Source: Liolophura sinensis (Eukaryota; Mollusca; Polyplacophora; Chitonida; Chitonidae). From it: DNA of 64,000 nucleotides. A program made the translations under genes and the position numbers. The notes beneath the pieces were generated by a model. That model had not been told where the DNA came from. It was given only the letters and a program-made list of their open reading frames with translations, and did no database searches. How positions within the stretch are numbered: the stretch's first letter is position 1; the number at the start of each line of letters is the position of its first letter. The DNA is taken from the NCBI RefSeq assembly GCF_032854445.1, contig NC_088302.1, forward strand, positions 33,079,979 to 33,143,978. Direction: 5' to 3'. Of this stretch, positions 25,255 to 35,169 are shown one piece after another.

Positions 25255-25900
25255 TTTGGAACCATTCAAGCATTTGCACGAACAGGTAATATAAAACCCT
25301 ACCTGAGATAAATCGACAAGATTCCGTATTTCACGTCTGAGCATTTGCCAAATACCACGCTGTCGTCGGTGGTATTGATTTACTTTTTAAGATATTAGTC
25401 TTGTATACTATATAAGTACTTTTTAGGGCAGACTACCTGGTATATGCGCTGCTTGGAAAAGCATCAAAAGTTATAGAAAATAGAAAGTAGTCATGCATTC
25501 TAAACTTCGTACTACAGCCTTCTTTCAGTTGTGGACGAGTACTTAAAATAAGGCGCGGGCACATTTTGTCAAAGTTTGAATAGACAGGTGCTTCAAAAGG
25601 CAAAGTGATCGATAATAAGATCGTGTGCATTAATCAAGAAAGAACATATTGTCACCTGGTGTTAAATCACATGATATATATTCTCTTTTTTATATATATA
25701 TATATATGTTAATCTCTTTGCAGAGTTTCTGCTGAGTTAATTATAGATTACTATATAGTCATGTACGCAAACTACGTTACACTGTTTTTATCTATTCCCT
25801 CTCGATGCGATAGGGTTTTCTCTTCTCTTCTTTGTAGAAGTGTTCTCATTCACTGTTGTACAATTTATAAATAAATCCTGCGGTTAATATCACACGGTTG
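25255..25900. repeat. diverged repeat related to 44265-44360 and 40655-40760
   Basis: 25312-25385 (GACAAGATTCCGTATTTC) matches 44288-44350, and 25715-25775 (TTAATTATAGATTMCTAT) matches 40670-40730. A short (TA)n tract sits at 25692-25707. Confidence 0.5.
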
Positions 25901-25992
25901 TGGGATTGTGGTTGCAGCCAGCCTGCGAAAAGTAGATACCCCTTAGAATGACACAACGATGAAAGCCGTACGCAATGTATGGTGGAACATCA

Positions 25993-26374
25993 GGGGCCGA
26001 TTCCACAAAGCCATCTCTAACTTAAGCCAGAATTTTGAAATACGATCTCAAAACTTATTTTTCGGACATAGAAATTAAAATTTTGTCCACCGCATTATTC
26101 CATTTCATCTCATTTTTATTCACCATAAACCTTGAATTAAATACATAGGTATACATGAGTGATACATTTGTCGGGAATAAATCTCACAAGAGCTTGTTCT
26201 ATGCGATGAAAAGTAGAATGTTATATAATAGAGTATATACATGGATTAATGGCATAATAATATCTTAAGACAAGAATGTGTTCAAATTTTAATTTCCAGT
26301 ACCAAAACCTACGCCTTATAAAACGGTTTTAAATTTTAGACTTAAGTCAGAAATGGCTTTGTGGAATCGGACCC
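25993..26374. mobile_element. MITE with ~35-bp imperfect TIRs
   Basis: The left end GGGGCCGATTCCACAAAGCC is inverted at the right end (GGCTTTGTGGAATCGGACCC), and similarity continues inward through the AACTTAAGNC block. The interior of about 310 bp is AT-rich with no ORF. A single-ended relative starts at 51801. The family resembles non-autonomous DNA transposons common in molluscs; no transposase is present here to define the superfamily. Confidence 0.75.
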
Positions 26375-26680
26375 ATGTTCTGGCTTCGGATATGCCGGAA
26401 CTACAGAAAAGGTACGAGTCTCAAATATGACCCCACAAATAACACCTTGGTTTGTATATCAATCGTTTGTCTTTGTACTGGCTGTTACACTAACACAGGT
26501 GGACGAAACAGATATAGATCATCACGGTATGAGGATGACGGAAAGTTTGAGGGTGACTTGGTGAAGAAATATTTCATTGGCGCTGACAGTTATAGGAAAA
26601 GACTGCACATAATGGATATAGTAGACAGATCTTTATATGGGTATCCAATACCAAGCTCTGTGTCTGTCGAACTGTGGTGA
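26375..26680 (+). CDS. candidate small gene or terminal exons, unknown protein
   Basis: An ATG at 26375, one base past the MITE end, opens 101 codons to TGA at 26678-26680. The frame also splits well: donor AAAAG|GTACGAG after 26411, and a strong acceptor (pyrimidine-rich tract ending TAACACAG) before 26499. Both junctions are phase 1 and the 87-bp intron is itself open. The spliced product would be about 71 residues: a short basic N-terminus (FWLRICRNYRK), a hydrophilic middle (GRNRYRSSRYEDDGKFEGDL) and a C-terminal part with Tyr-Gly-Tyr-Pro and a final Val-Glu-Leu-Trp. The tail reads like a cytoplasmic domain, but no family is recognised. AATAAA occurs near 27055. The 3' exon is the better supported half, and it could belong to a longer gene with upstream exons elsewhere. 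Confidence 0.33.
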   Translation: MFWLRICRNYRKGTSLKYDPTNNTLVCISIVCLCTGCYTNTGGRNRYRSSRYEDDGKFEGDLVKKYFIGADSYRKRLHIMDIVDRSLYGYPIPSSVSVELW

Positions 26681-27111
26681 CCGGAACTCTGCGGAATTAT
26701 TGCGTTGCATTTATCTCTGACAGGCAGAATTACCTTGCCAAAAATACCTGTCGGGTTCACAGGGTGGTTTTAAGCTGATGTGGTATATGTCCTGCTAAAG
26801 CCCCAATGCATACAGTAATAACAGGACAAAGAGACGGTGACTTCTCGCTCAACCGTCAAATGAGTGGTTCGGGCAAACACTTGAGCTTTATAGCTGCCTG
26901 TGCAACCCCCTTATGTTCTACGGTTCAGCATTCTACGAGACGTAGAAACTGCATTGTTTTTCCTTATATTTCAATGTTAAAAAGTTCCGTTGTCTTTTTC
27001 ATCTTCATGTTTTGTAAGGACCACTTAGTAACTGGATCATTTATCAGCATTGGTAATAAATGAAGAAGAGCTCATAATGGATATCTACATGGTCCCCAAA
27101 ATGATGTTTTT

Positions 27112-27445
27112 TTATTAATTTATTTATTTGATTGTTTTTTAACGCCACACTTTAGAATTTGTTTACCTATAAGATGGCGACTAATTATATGGGTGAACCG
27201 CCCGGGGTAAACCACAGAAATTTGGACTTCTTGCAAACTTTCTCATTTGCGCCGTACATAAATAAGGATACTCACTCTGTATTACTTGAAGCCTTCAAAG
27301 GGCGTTAATCAGTGCAAACGGCTACACTACCGTTGTAAGATGCTGTTTGCCAATGATTCACGAATTCCATGTATTGCCGGACATGGACCGGCATCTGTTG
27401 TGCCTTACCGATGGAAGCCAAGCGTCTTAACTACTACATTCTACC
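27112..27445 (-). mobile_element. divergent tRNA-derived SINE copy
   Basis: The left end ATTTATTTATTTGATTG then TTTTTTAACGCCACAC is a tail variant. GATGGCGACTAATTATATGG and CGCCCGGGGTAAACC correspond to the ACGGCGGCCAGCATTATGG and GCCCGGGGGAAACC blocks. The tRNA head is poorly kept. Confidence 0.5.
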
Positions 27446-27502
27446 ATTTTGATAATGAATAACATATTTTAAAGAGTCACTCATTTGTTGACTTAACTGA
27501 TC

Positions 27503-27707
27503 GGTATTTTACTCAAGAACATTTCACTTATACCTTGGCGGCCGGAATTATGATGGGAGAAAACCGGACAGACCTTCGCACGTATAACAGCAGACGAAGC
27601 CAGCATAGACTTGACCTGAGTTCATAGCGACTGCATTGGTGAGAGACAATCCTGGATCATTACGCTATATTAGCATGCTAACCACCAGAGGCCAAGGAGG
27701 CCCGCAA
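27503..27707 (-). mobile_element. tRNA-derived SINE (first family)
   Basis: Minus-strand head GGGCCTCCTTGGCCTCTGG with GCTATGAACTCAGGTC as a degraded B box. The body keeps GAAGCCAGCAT and GGCGGCCGGAATTATGATGG. It ends at ACTCAAGAACATTTC without the (AAAT) tail. Confidence 0.75.
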
Positions 27708-27999
27708 GGGTCATTCATATTCCTTCATTTTACGGTCCAACCTCCTTTTTCATTTGCCTGCAATGTCGCGCAAATATTTCTTACAGTAAATTCGGTAAAC
27801 AGTGATTGGGTCTGCACTTAAACATCGTACTTGAGAAATTATCGCTTATTCAATTGCGTTTATTGTTTGGATGGAGGATACACGGGGTAAACGATCAACA
27901 TCTGGCACCTGGTGCATAGAAAAGTCTCGATACACAAGGTTATTGTTTTCAGTGTCAACAACTCATTATCAGCGAATGACTTGACGAAATAGACCTGGA

Positions 28000-28846
28000 C
28001 AAAAGCGTTCAAGTTGGTGCTAGTAATATATTTCTTACACCAGCTAAATATCTACATGCAGTCTTATTATTTAATCTGGCAAATGTTGGATGATCGAATA
28101 CGGTATTTCGGACATCCAAATTCTAGTTTTACATGACTGTTTTAAAAATAGAGGGTAGGGGGAGGCTCGGCAGAACAAATGTTCAAAGCCTTGTGGGATT
28201 GGCCTGTAGCCAATAAAATACCAAACAAACTTCATTGAAAATGTCACTTTCATCACTGGTTGAAGACAGTTTTTAGAAACAGTTTACATGCGTTTTATGA
28301 GCGCTGATTCTCCCTACTTATTTTACTGATGTCAACTTTTTAGCATTGATGTGTGAATCACTTCATGACTGATTAGCATCGAGCTCGTAAACATGGATTC
28401 AATTGTACAGTTGGCATTAGTTGATTGTGTTCTGCGACTGCATGAATGAGAGAGGTCATGTTTGGTATGTGGTAAGGTGCCCTGGTGAAGTAGGATGGTA
28501 AATGTCGTCTTGGAAACCGTCGTGCAGAAGACACCGTCGGGATACGACCTATGTTGAATGCGATAAACCAGAAACAATCGCGATCAAGCATGAACATTAC
28601 ACAGAAAAGTAAAAAATCACAAGAAGAAAAGAAGTCAAGGAGAGTTTTGACGTATGATTAAATATATATTCTCATATAAGCACATATATATATATATATA
28701 TATGGTTTTAAAATTCATAAAAGTTGTTATTACAGTTGTACACAAGGTCATTAAAATTAAAACAGGAATAGATATGTGATTTTATGCAAAGTTGGTGAAA
28801 TTATTGGTGAAATTTTGATGTCAAAATGCGTTCATTCCCTTGGCAG
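28000..28846. other. no gene seen
   Basis: Two overlapping minus-strand frames at 28332-28597 have no motif. (TA)n at 28683-28702. Confidence 0.5.
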
Positions 28847-29578
28847 CTACGTGCCCGCTCCATCGGTCTGATCACAGCAATTGTTTTTAAAAAATAACAC
28901 ATTGAGTCTAAATATCTCGAATCGTTCCAGACGTTCACACTGCCTTTTGCGCATGTGCCGAACGAATTCTTGTACTATGTCAAAGGTGAGAACAACAACG
29001 ATTCCGCCAGGCTGACTTCGGCCGATCTTGTTATTGCTGTGTGAATCAAAGTAACGAAGTTTGCCCTATTGGTTAATGATGATGGCACTGGTCTGGTCGT
29101 TAATCGTAACTAGGACATTTCGGTGGTTCTGTTCGAGGATATGGGTCAAGGCCGTTTCCATGGAGACTTCGCCGGCCAGGCTTCCGGTTGGGTAGACAGA
29201 GCCGAAATATTCATCCGACTTGAAAACGCTGTTGATAACTTTTCGAAGCCGGTGTTTGGTCCAGTTTTCGTTACGACACGGCATGGGCAGAATGTACCAG
29301 CGTCCCTCTCCATGTTCTATTTCCCCAGTGGCAATACTGGGGTCGGAGCACTTCCGGTCGGGTTCCACCACCTGCAGCTTTTGAAGGGTGTCACCGTAAT
29401 GTAGGATGGTGTCAGTATTCCGCGAGGTCCAGGTATGGACGGACTGAGTGTTGGAGGTGAGAATGGCCCCAAACGCCATAGCGGTGCATTGGTTACCCCG
29501 GTACTCCTTACAGAGACGGCCTCCGTTAAAGTTCTGATGGTAAGAGGTACAAACCGTCTGTCTGGGGTCTGGTGACAT
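28847..29578 (-). pseudogene. cysteine-protease-like ORF (tegument-type deubiquitinase fold), interrupted by TAG
   Basis: Minus-strand ATG at 29578 opens 170 codons to TAG at 29066-29068, and the same frame then stays open another 72 codons to a second TAG at 28847-28849. The first part carries RGNQCTA with Cys at residue 31, then a Trp (50) and D-T-I-L-H-Y-G-D (56-63). The part after the stop begins with FDSH (Asp at about 178, His at about 180) and a Gly-Gly-Ile-Val-Val-Val strand. A nucleophile Cys in GxQC, W...D.IL..GD in the middle and a late D-x-H are, from memory, the layout of the herpesvirus large-tegument protease fold (peptidase C76) and of similar proteases encoded by invertebrate mobile elements. 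A cellular OTU-like protease is the main alternative. TAA lies five codons upstream of the ATG in frame. The nonsense codon separates the Cys from the Asp/His, so the encoded protease should be inactive unless the stop is read through or is a sequence error. No helicase, capsid or transposase neighbour is visible. Confidence 0.6.
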
Positions 29579-29693
29579 TGGCCCGCGGGGTTAGGAATCT
29601 CATACAAACACAGGAGAAAGGAGTGTAAGATATGTTGATGTGATTTCAAAATCTGATATCGATATTTGCTGATTTTTATGTTCTTTATATAAA

Positions 29694-29752
29694 TGTTTAT
29701 TTATTTATTTATTGATTTGATTGGTTTCTTACGCCGTACTCAAGAGTGCAGA
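29694..29752 (-). mobile_element. SINE tail fragment (first family)
   Basis: Only the 3' end remains: a TTTATTTATTTATT tail, TTGATTGGTTTCTTACGCCG and TACTCAAGAG. Confidence 0.75.
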
Positions 29753-31179
29753 TTGTTTGTCAGTGAAATTCAAAAACTAAGAATAACATGAGAGGCCACC
29801 TGCTGAGATGCCTGTTCGGGTGTCTGCTCAGGTGTCACAACCACACGGACGTTGTTGTTGTTGTTGTCAACAATACGCTGGACCCGGGAAGATTCATGGA
29901 TTTCAAGTCTGCAATGAATGGAAACAATACCTTGGTTAGACATTTCTATAGCGGAGAAAGGAATAAGTTTTCAGGAATGATTATGAAAACAAATTGAGCT
30001 TGATTGAAGATATCTAAAATACAATCACATAACCTAGAATGCAATAAATATCTGGCTTACATAACAATACAGCACATGAATGCTATAGTACAATGTTCTA
30101 CAGGTAGCCTACTTTATAATGTTATACATTAACAGGCGACAATGCATAACAATACGCGTAGCCTACCACGCATTACAATGGATATACTTGGCAAGTTCAG
30201 CGAGTGTTCTCTTATTGTGAAGAAAACACTGTTTAGGTCGTATTTTTCACTATGGTCAATATATTCGCAGAAAGGTTTTCAACAAAATGAAAGTTATGTA
30301 TTCAGGTGGATGGTGGACTTAAAATACAGCTGTCTGCTAGTGAAAGGTTTGCTATGCACAGGGTAATGTCTTTTGGCGAAACAGGCCGCAAAACATCAAG
30401 CTCCTTGTTAAAGAGACTCGAATCCCGTACCAATTAAACGATAGCTACTGTATGGACCTCAGATATCCGTGTTCATTCAGTAATATGTGCTAAGTGGAGT
30501 CGTACTCATCGTGTGGTTATAAGCTGTCATTACATGTAATAACAGCACCTATCATGCATGTTTGTATTCTGTGGACTTTTTAGTCTTGTTTAACACCTTT
30601 AAGATCTAATAAAGAATGTTTTCATATAGTCCCGTACGATTGTGGACAGTTTAATGTACACTTAAACAGGTGTGCAGAGACTAGCCCGTTTATAATTTGT
30701 GAGTATACGCAAAGTTGCAAAAGGGAATTCAGTCGAGTATTATGATACAAATGACAGGTAAACTCGAGAAATAATAAACAATTGTTTAGTTGTTTTATTT
30801 GATGAAAATATGCCATGAAATAGGGAAACTACTGCACTGAGTTTTGCTGGCGCATACTTTTGACACATGAGCTACGGAGATGGTTTGACGCGTTGTTTTG
30901 AGGACTTTAAATGACATGCATAATTTTCACATCGTTTGTATGTGAGTTACACTGCCCAATTTTGCAAAACGACATGATCGTTTTTTCCCCGAGTTTAAAA
31001 TACCTCACCAATAAAATTTCAGTGCTTCAATCTATTTAACGATATTTCACGATATTCTTTCACAGCAGATTCTGATCAAGTTCAAAACAAGTTCTCTGTG
31101 TTGAATTTATTGTGTGATTGGGTTTGAAAGTGGGATAGCATCTAGCCTGTTATCAGTTCCGCTCAGCTAGGGTTTTATT
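29753..31179. other. no gene seen
   Basis: Frames at 29788-29997 and 30142-30366 start with ATG but are short, low in similarity to anything I know, and lack convincing splice sites. GTTGTTGTTGTTGTTGT occurs near 29845. Confidence 0.45.
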
Positions 31180-31440
31180 GCTTCTGTTCATGTAAATGCG
31201 TATAAAGTAGCAACAAACACGTCCCCAAGAATTATGGCTTGAACCAAATGGGTAAAAAGGGCAGTAATGTCAGTTGCCAATTTATTAGACGTCACTGGTC
31301 TATAAATTCTCAAAGCAAATAAATAAATAAATAAATAAATTTAAAAAAGCCAGTTTCCTTTTTGTAATATGTTCTTTCCATGATATGGCTGTAATATTGC
31401 CAATGTTGTGTTCATCATTAAACAAGTGTTGAAAAATGAG
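31180..31440 (+). repeat. dispersed repeat family B, partial copy
   Basis: Contains AATTTATTAGACGTCACTGG (31279-31298), shared with 49427-49441 and 59592-59606, then an (AAAT)n run at 31317-31340. A GATATGGCTGTAATATTGCC block follows, matching 49519-49538. Confidence 0.65.
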
Positions 31441-31689
31441 TTTGGGTTAGCGGAAGAACTTGGTGATATTCAATGCAATCTATTAGATATCACTGGTATA
31501 GAATGACTCCAAACGCTATGTTGTCATCATGCATTCTGTGACCCGAAATTTGACCGTAAATTGTCATTTGGTAAAGGCAATGACTGTGTTTACACGGACT
31601 AGTTAAACTGAGACTAAAATTGCATTGAGGCTCTGGGGAATTTTCCTTGTCAGATCGATTCCTCTCTGACTTTCAAAGTGACCGGAGGA

Positions 31690-31900
31690 ATGAAGTCACA
31701 TACTAATTGTCAGGATTTGTATTTGCTTGAGGAGTTCGATGAAGATCAATGACATATAAAGCGGTTAGAAATGAATATCGATATTACACAATCAGTATCA
31801 GTGACCTGTTGCGACCAGTAAGTGTGTGCTTCCAACCGTTACTTATAGTTCTATAATCGTGGTATTATCAAGCCCATTCTCATTAACGTCATATTATTAA
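31690..31900 (+). repeat. dispersed repeat shared with 43440-43660
   Basis: Both contain AATTGTCAKGATTTGTA, GATGAAGATCAATGACA and an ATCGTGG-containing 3' block. The class is unknown. Confidence 0.5.
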
Positions 31901-32279
31901 GCGTACATGCAGCTTGGCTCATTATAGCTCAAAGAACGTTGTCAAGGAACTGGATTGTTTATTGATTCAAAGAACGCGAATTCTCGTAATCCGAGTTCAC
32001 CGAGATGTATGTGAAGCCTGGGAAAGGTCAACAGAGCAGCAAATGTCATGGTATACGAACAATGGCGCGCAGTTCACAACTCGAAAAAGTCTTGATGAAT
32101 CAACAATTAAGAGCAAATGTGAGGATCGAAACCGGTTCTGTATGTAGATGACAATGACAAATACACAACACATTGCTGATTTCAAACAATGTTCTAGGTT
32201 TTCCCCTATAGTGTTGTGGACAACAGAGTTTGGCCTTCAGAAAATGTCAAATCTAACAGGTATGAAAATGACTATATTT

Positions 32280-33050
32280 ACAGAGGTGGTGGTGTATGGT
32301 CGATGTTGCAGCGATTCGCGTTACCAGCTCGTGCTCAGTTACATACAGATTGGGATGTGAAGCCTCTTATAACTCCCTTTGCACGTGCTTGGGAAGGTGG
32401 GAGGTGGGCGGGGGAGGGGGGGGGGGATGGATGCGTGCCCGGTTCCTCCACCCATGCATGGACATTCCTTAAAACGGAAATTGCAGGTAAATATAAGTGA
32501 AAATAGGTCCCATACAGAAAGTGAAAATCTATGTGTATTTTTGATAACATAAAATTCGCCTGAGCTAGACAACAAGAAAGAAATGTCTTATTCTTATACA
32601 TCGTAATGTTGTTTTTTTAATGAAAAGAATCATTTAAACAGACCAAAAAACACACACAGAAGACAACTTTAAAGGTTAACAGATTTATTTGGTGTGCAGT
32701 GGTTCACATTACCAGCTCTTGCAGTTAGGTCGAGATTTCAAGCCTCTTAAAACTTCAGGTATATCTGGCTAAAGGTGTATAGGCGTGTGTGGGGGGGGGG
32801 GGGGGGGGAATTAAAGCGTGTCCGGTTTCCTCCATCCAAACATGGACATTCCTTGAAACGGAATCGTTTGAACTATCCAACAACTGCAAGTGAATAAAAG
32901 GTGACAACAAATTTCATATGGATGGTGATATGAAAATATTCATGTATTGATGATAATATAACACTCATCTGAACTCGACAACTAGTAAGATATGTCTCAT
33001 TCTTATATATCGTAATGCAGTGTTTTTTATGAAAAGAGTGATTCATTCAT
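32280..33050 (+). repeat. ~400-bp tandem segmental duplication with G tracts
   Basis: 32280-32640 and 32690-33050 align through TACCAGCTCKTGC, TCAAGCCTCTTA-like, a G-rich run (32399-32427 and 32790-32808), TGGACATTCCTT and ATRTCTYATTCTTATAYATC. Part of the unit (AAAATCTGTGTGTATTGGTG) recurs at 33960-33980. Open frames across the G tract are artefacts. Confidence 0.75.
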
Positions 33051-34279
33051 TCACGTTTGTGGGCTTCTTGATATTTCCGAGAAAGATACACCGTAGAAGA
33101 TAGACAAAGGCGACAAAATACATTAATTTTCAAATCCGAGTGTTCCCTTGTACTGATTTTGCGGTTTCTTCTGAAAGCAACAAATTCCTCTTTTGAATAA
33201 ATATTAGCTAACATTTTTGTGGATGTGTGTGATGTTAAAATATTAAAACACGAACGTTTGAACGTGTGTGCAAGACTAAACATATTTCTATGGTAAGACC
33301 GCTGTTTCTCATATACCGTAAGCATTTCTTAACGACAGTGTAAATATCGGACTGATTACCTTTAGTGGCAATGTTATTTTCCTCGGGAAGTAATGACTGT
33401 TAGGGAACCATCTGACTTACTTATAACACCAACCATATTAATATATTACGAAGTAATTTTAATGATGTCACTTCCGTTTTTCAATTATATATCTTTTATT
33501 GTGATCAAATGAATTAATCGCCAATTATTTTAAATATGGTATATTCACGGTATATTCTTTTCTGCCAACACGGTTTGCGGTTACGGTTGGGGATGTAAAT
33601 TTACTGATGGCGTTGAACAAACGTCAAGAAATTTCATTGGCAAAATTCTTCAAAAAGAAGACATCATGCCAGCTAGAATTGTGGCGTTAAAATTCATTTT
33701 TGCTTCATTATTTCATTATTACATTAGGAGACCAGTTAGATATCTTGAGATTGTGTGGTTTCCTTGGGGGAGGGGGTAGGGGGGGCGAGCTCTTCTTTGC
33801 TACATCTTCTCTTAAATCTGTCACCTCAAACTGAAATACCTTTGAGCGTATATTAACTTATCAAATTAGATAAATTAATGAATAAATTCACACAAACGGA
33901 ATTCACGGAAACAGTAATTAGAGAAAAAAAAAATAAAGAAAAAGACCCCATACGGAAACAGAAAATCTGTGTGTATTGGTGATAACATATAAATTTAGGA
34001 TTTGTTCATTCGGGTTATGTCCACAACAGAGTATCTGTATTGTGTGCTACGGGTTTGTCGAGGCAGACGACCACAATTTGAGCAATCAAATTCGAATCTA
34101 TACGCCACGGTGAGGCGGCTGTTCTTTTACGTCGGAAGGTTTGTATGCTTCTTTGTGATAAGTGGTGAGTTTCTCTGGGTTCTGCACAATGTTAGACACC
34201 GATAAACCTAACTGCGCTCGCATAAGTGTGAGGCTCATGGGCGAGGCGTAAAACACGGGTCAAGAAAATAGTTATTGAT

Positions 34280-34470
34280 TAATTTGATTCGCGTTTTACT
34301 TAAACAACGGCGGCCTGCATTACACTGGGCGAAAGCCGTGCAGACCCTGACAATCCACAGCCTGCTGACAGACTTTCCCACGTTACGGCGAAAGGAGAAG
34401 AAGCGTTGCTACGAAATTCCTGAGTAATTATGCTGCCTCACCACTCTAACTAATCGGCCACCGAGGACCC
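34280..34470 (-). mobile_element. tRNA-derived SINE (first family), diverged
   Basis: Right end on the minus strand is GGGTCCTCGGTGGCCGATTA. GCCTGCTGACAGACTTTCCC and AACGGCGGCCTGCATTA mark the body. The TTCACTTATACGAC block and the full tail are lost. Confidence 0.65.
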
Positions 34471-34804
34471 ATGAAGGAAAAAAATATACTAATTAATGAC
34501 AGACTGGATAACAAACAATCATCTGGAATCTTTCATGTACTTTTTTAAAACTTATGTTCAGAATCCAGTGGCTGGTTTGAAGACTACACTAGTGCTCGTG
34601 CATAATGACGTTCAACTAAAAGTAAATGGATCTTAAAATTTTGATGAAAAGCAAGCAATGGTAAAATAAGTGAGAATAAAGCTTGTCCTCTGTGTGATCA
34701 GTAAAGGGTAACTTAAGCCACCTGCAGCCTGATAAGCATCTATAGGATATAAGCATCTATAGGATATAATCCATTGTTGTTCCGATTTGTGTTTTATCTT
34801 GATG

Positions 34805-35044
34805 TAATTATATATTTATTTATTTGAATGGTGTTTTACGCCGCACTCAAGAATATTTCATTTATACGACGTCGGCCAGCATTATGGTGGGAGGAAACCG
34901 GGCAGAGCCCGGCAAACCCACAACCATCCCACTTACGGCCCGAGAGGAAGCCAGCATAAGCTCGACTCACAGCGACCGCATTGGTGAGAGACACCTGGGT
35001 CATTGCACCGTGCTGGCGTGCTAGCCCCCACGGTCACGGAGGTC
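34805..35044 (-). mobile_element. tRNA-derived SINE (first family), near full length
   Basis: From the tail (TTTATTTATTTGAATGGTG) at 34813 to the head (CACGGTCACGGAGG) all blocks are kept, with a small deletion after CCCGGCAAACCCACAACC. It abuts an oppositely oriented copy at 35062. Confidence 0.85.
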
Positions 35045-35061
35045 TCAATTACAAATTTAAT

Positions 35062-35165
35062 TCTCTGCCCGGTTTCCTCACACCACAATGCTGGCGGCCG
35101 TCGTATAAGTGAAATATTCTTGAGTACAGCGTAAAACACCAATCAAATAGAGAAATAAATAAATA
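35062..35165 (+). mobile_element. truncated SINE, plus orientation
   Basis: Starts inside the body at CTCTGCCCGGTTTCCTCACA, runs through GGCGGCCGTCGTATAAGTGA and ends with AATAGAGAAATAAATAAATA. The tRNA head is absent. Confidence 0.85.
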
Positions 35166-35169
35166 CAAA

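Noticed and set aside
29123-29404. 93-codon plus-strand ORF opposite the protease-like ORF
   Set aside because: Antisense shadow of the minus-strand ORF, which has the recognisable motifs.
31914-32147. 77-codon plus-strand ORF with charged composition
   Set aside because: Non-ATG start, a second frame is equally open, and no consistent splice pair or motif.
32339-32601. Proline-rich minus-strand ORFs
   Set aside because: The Pro run is the translation of a G tract inside a repeated segment.
34824-35142. ORFs on both strands reading like GVLRRTQEYF and MFYAVLKNISLIRR
   Set aside because: Translations of the SINE consensus; the same peptides recur at 51113-51349, 52691-53107 and 56827-57066.
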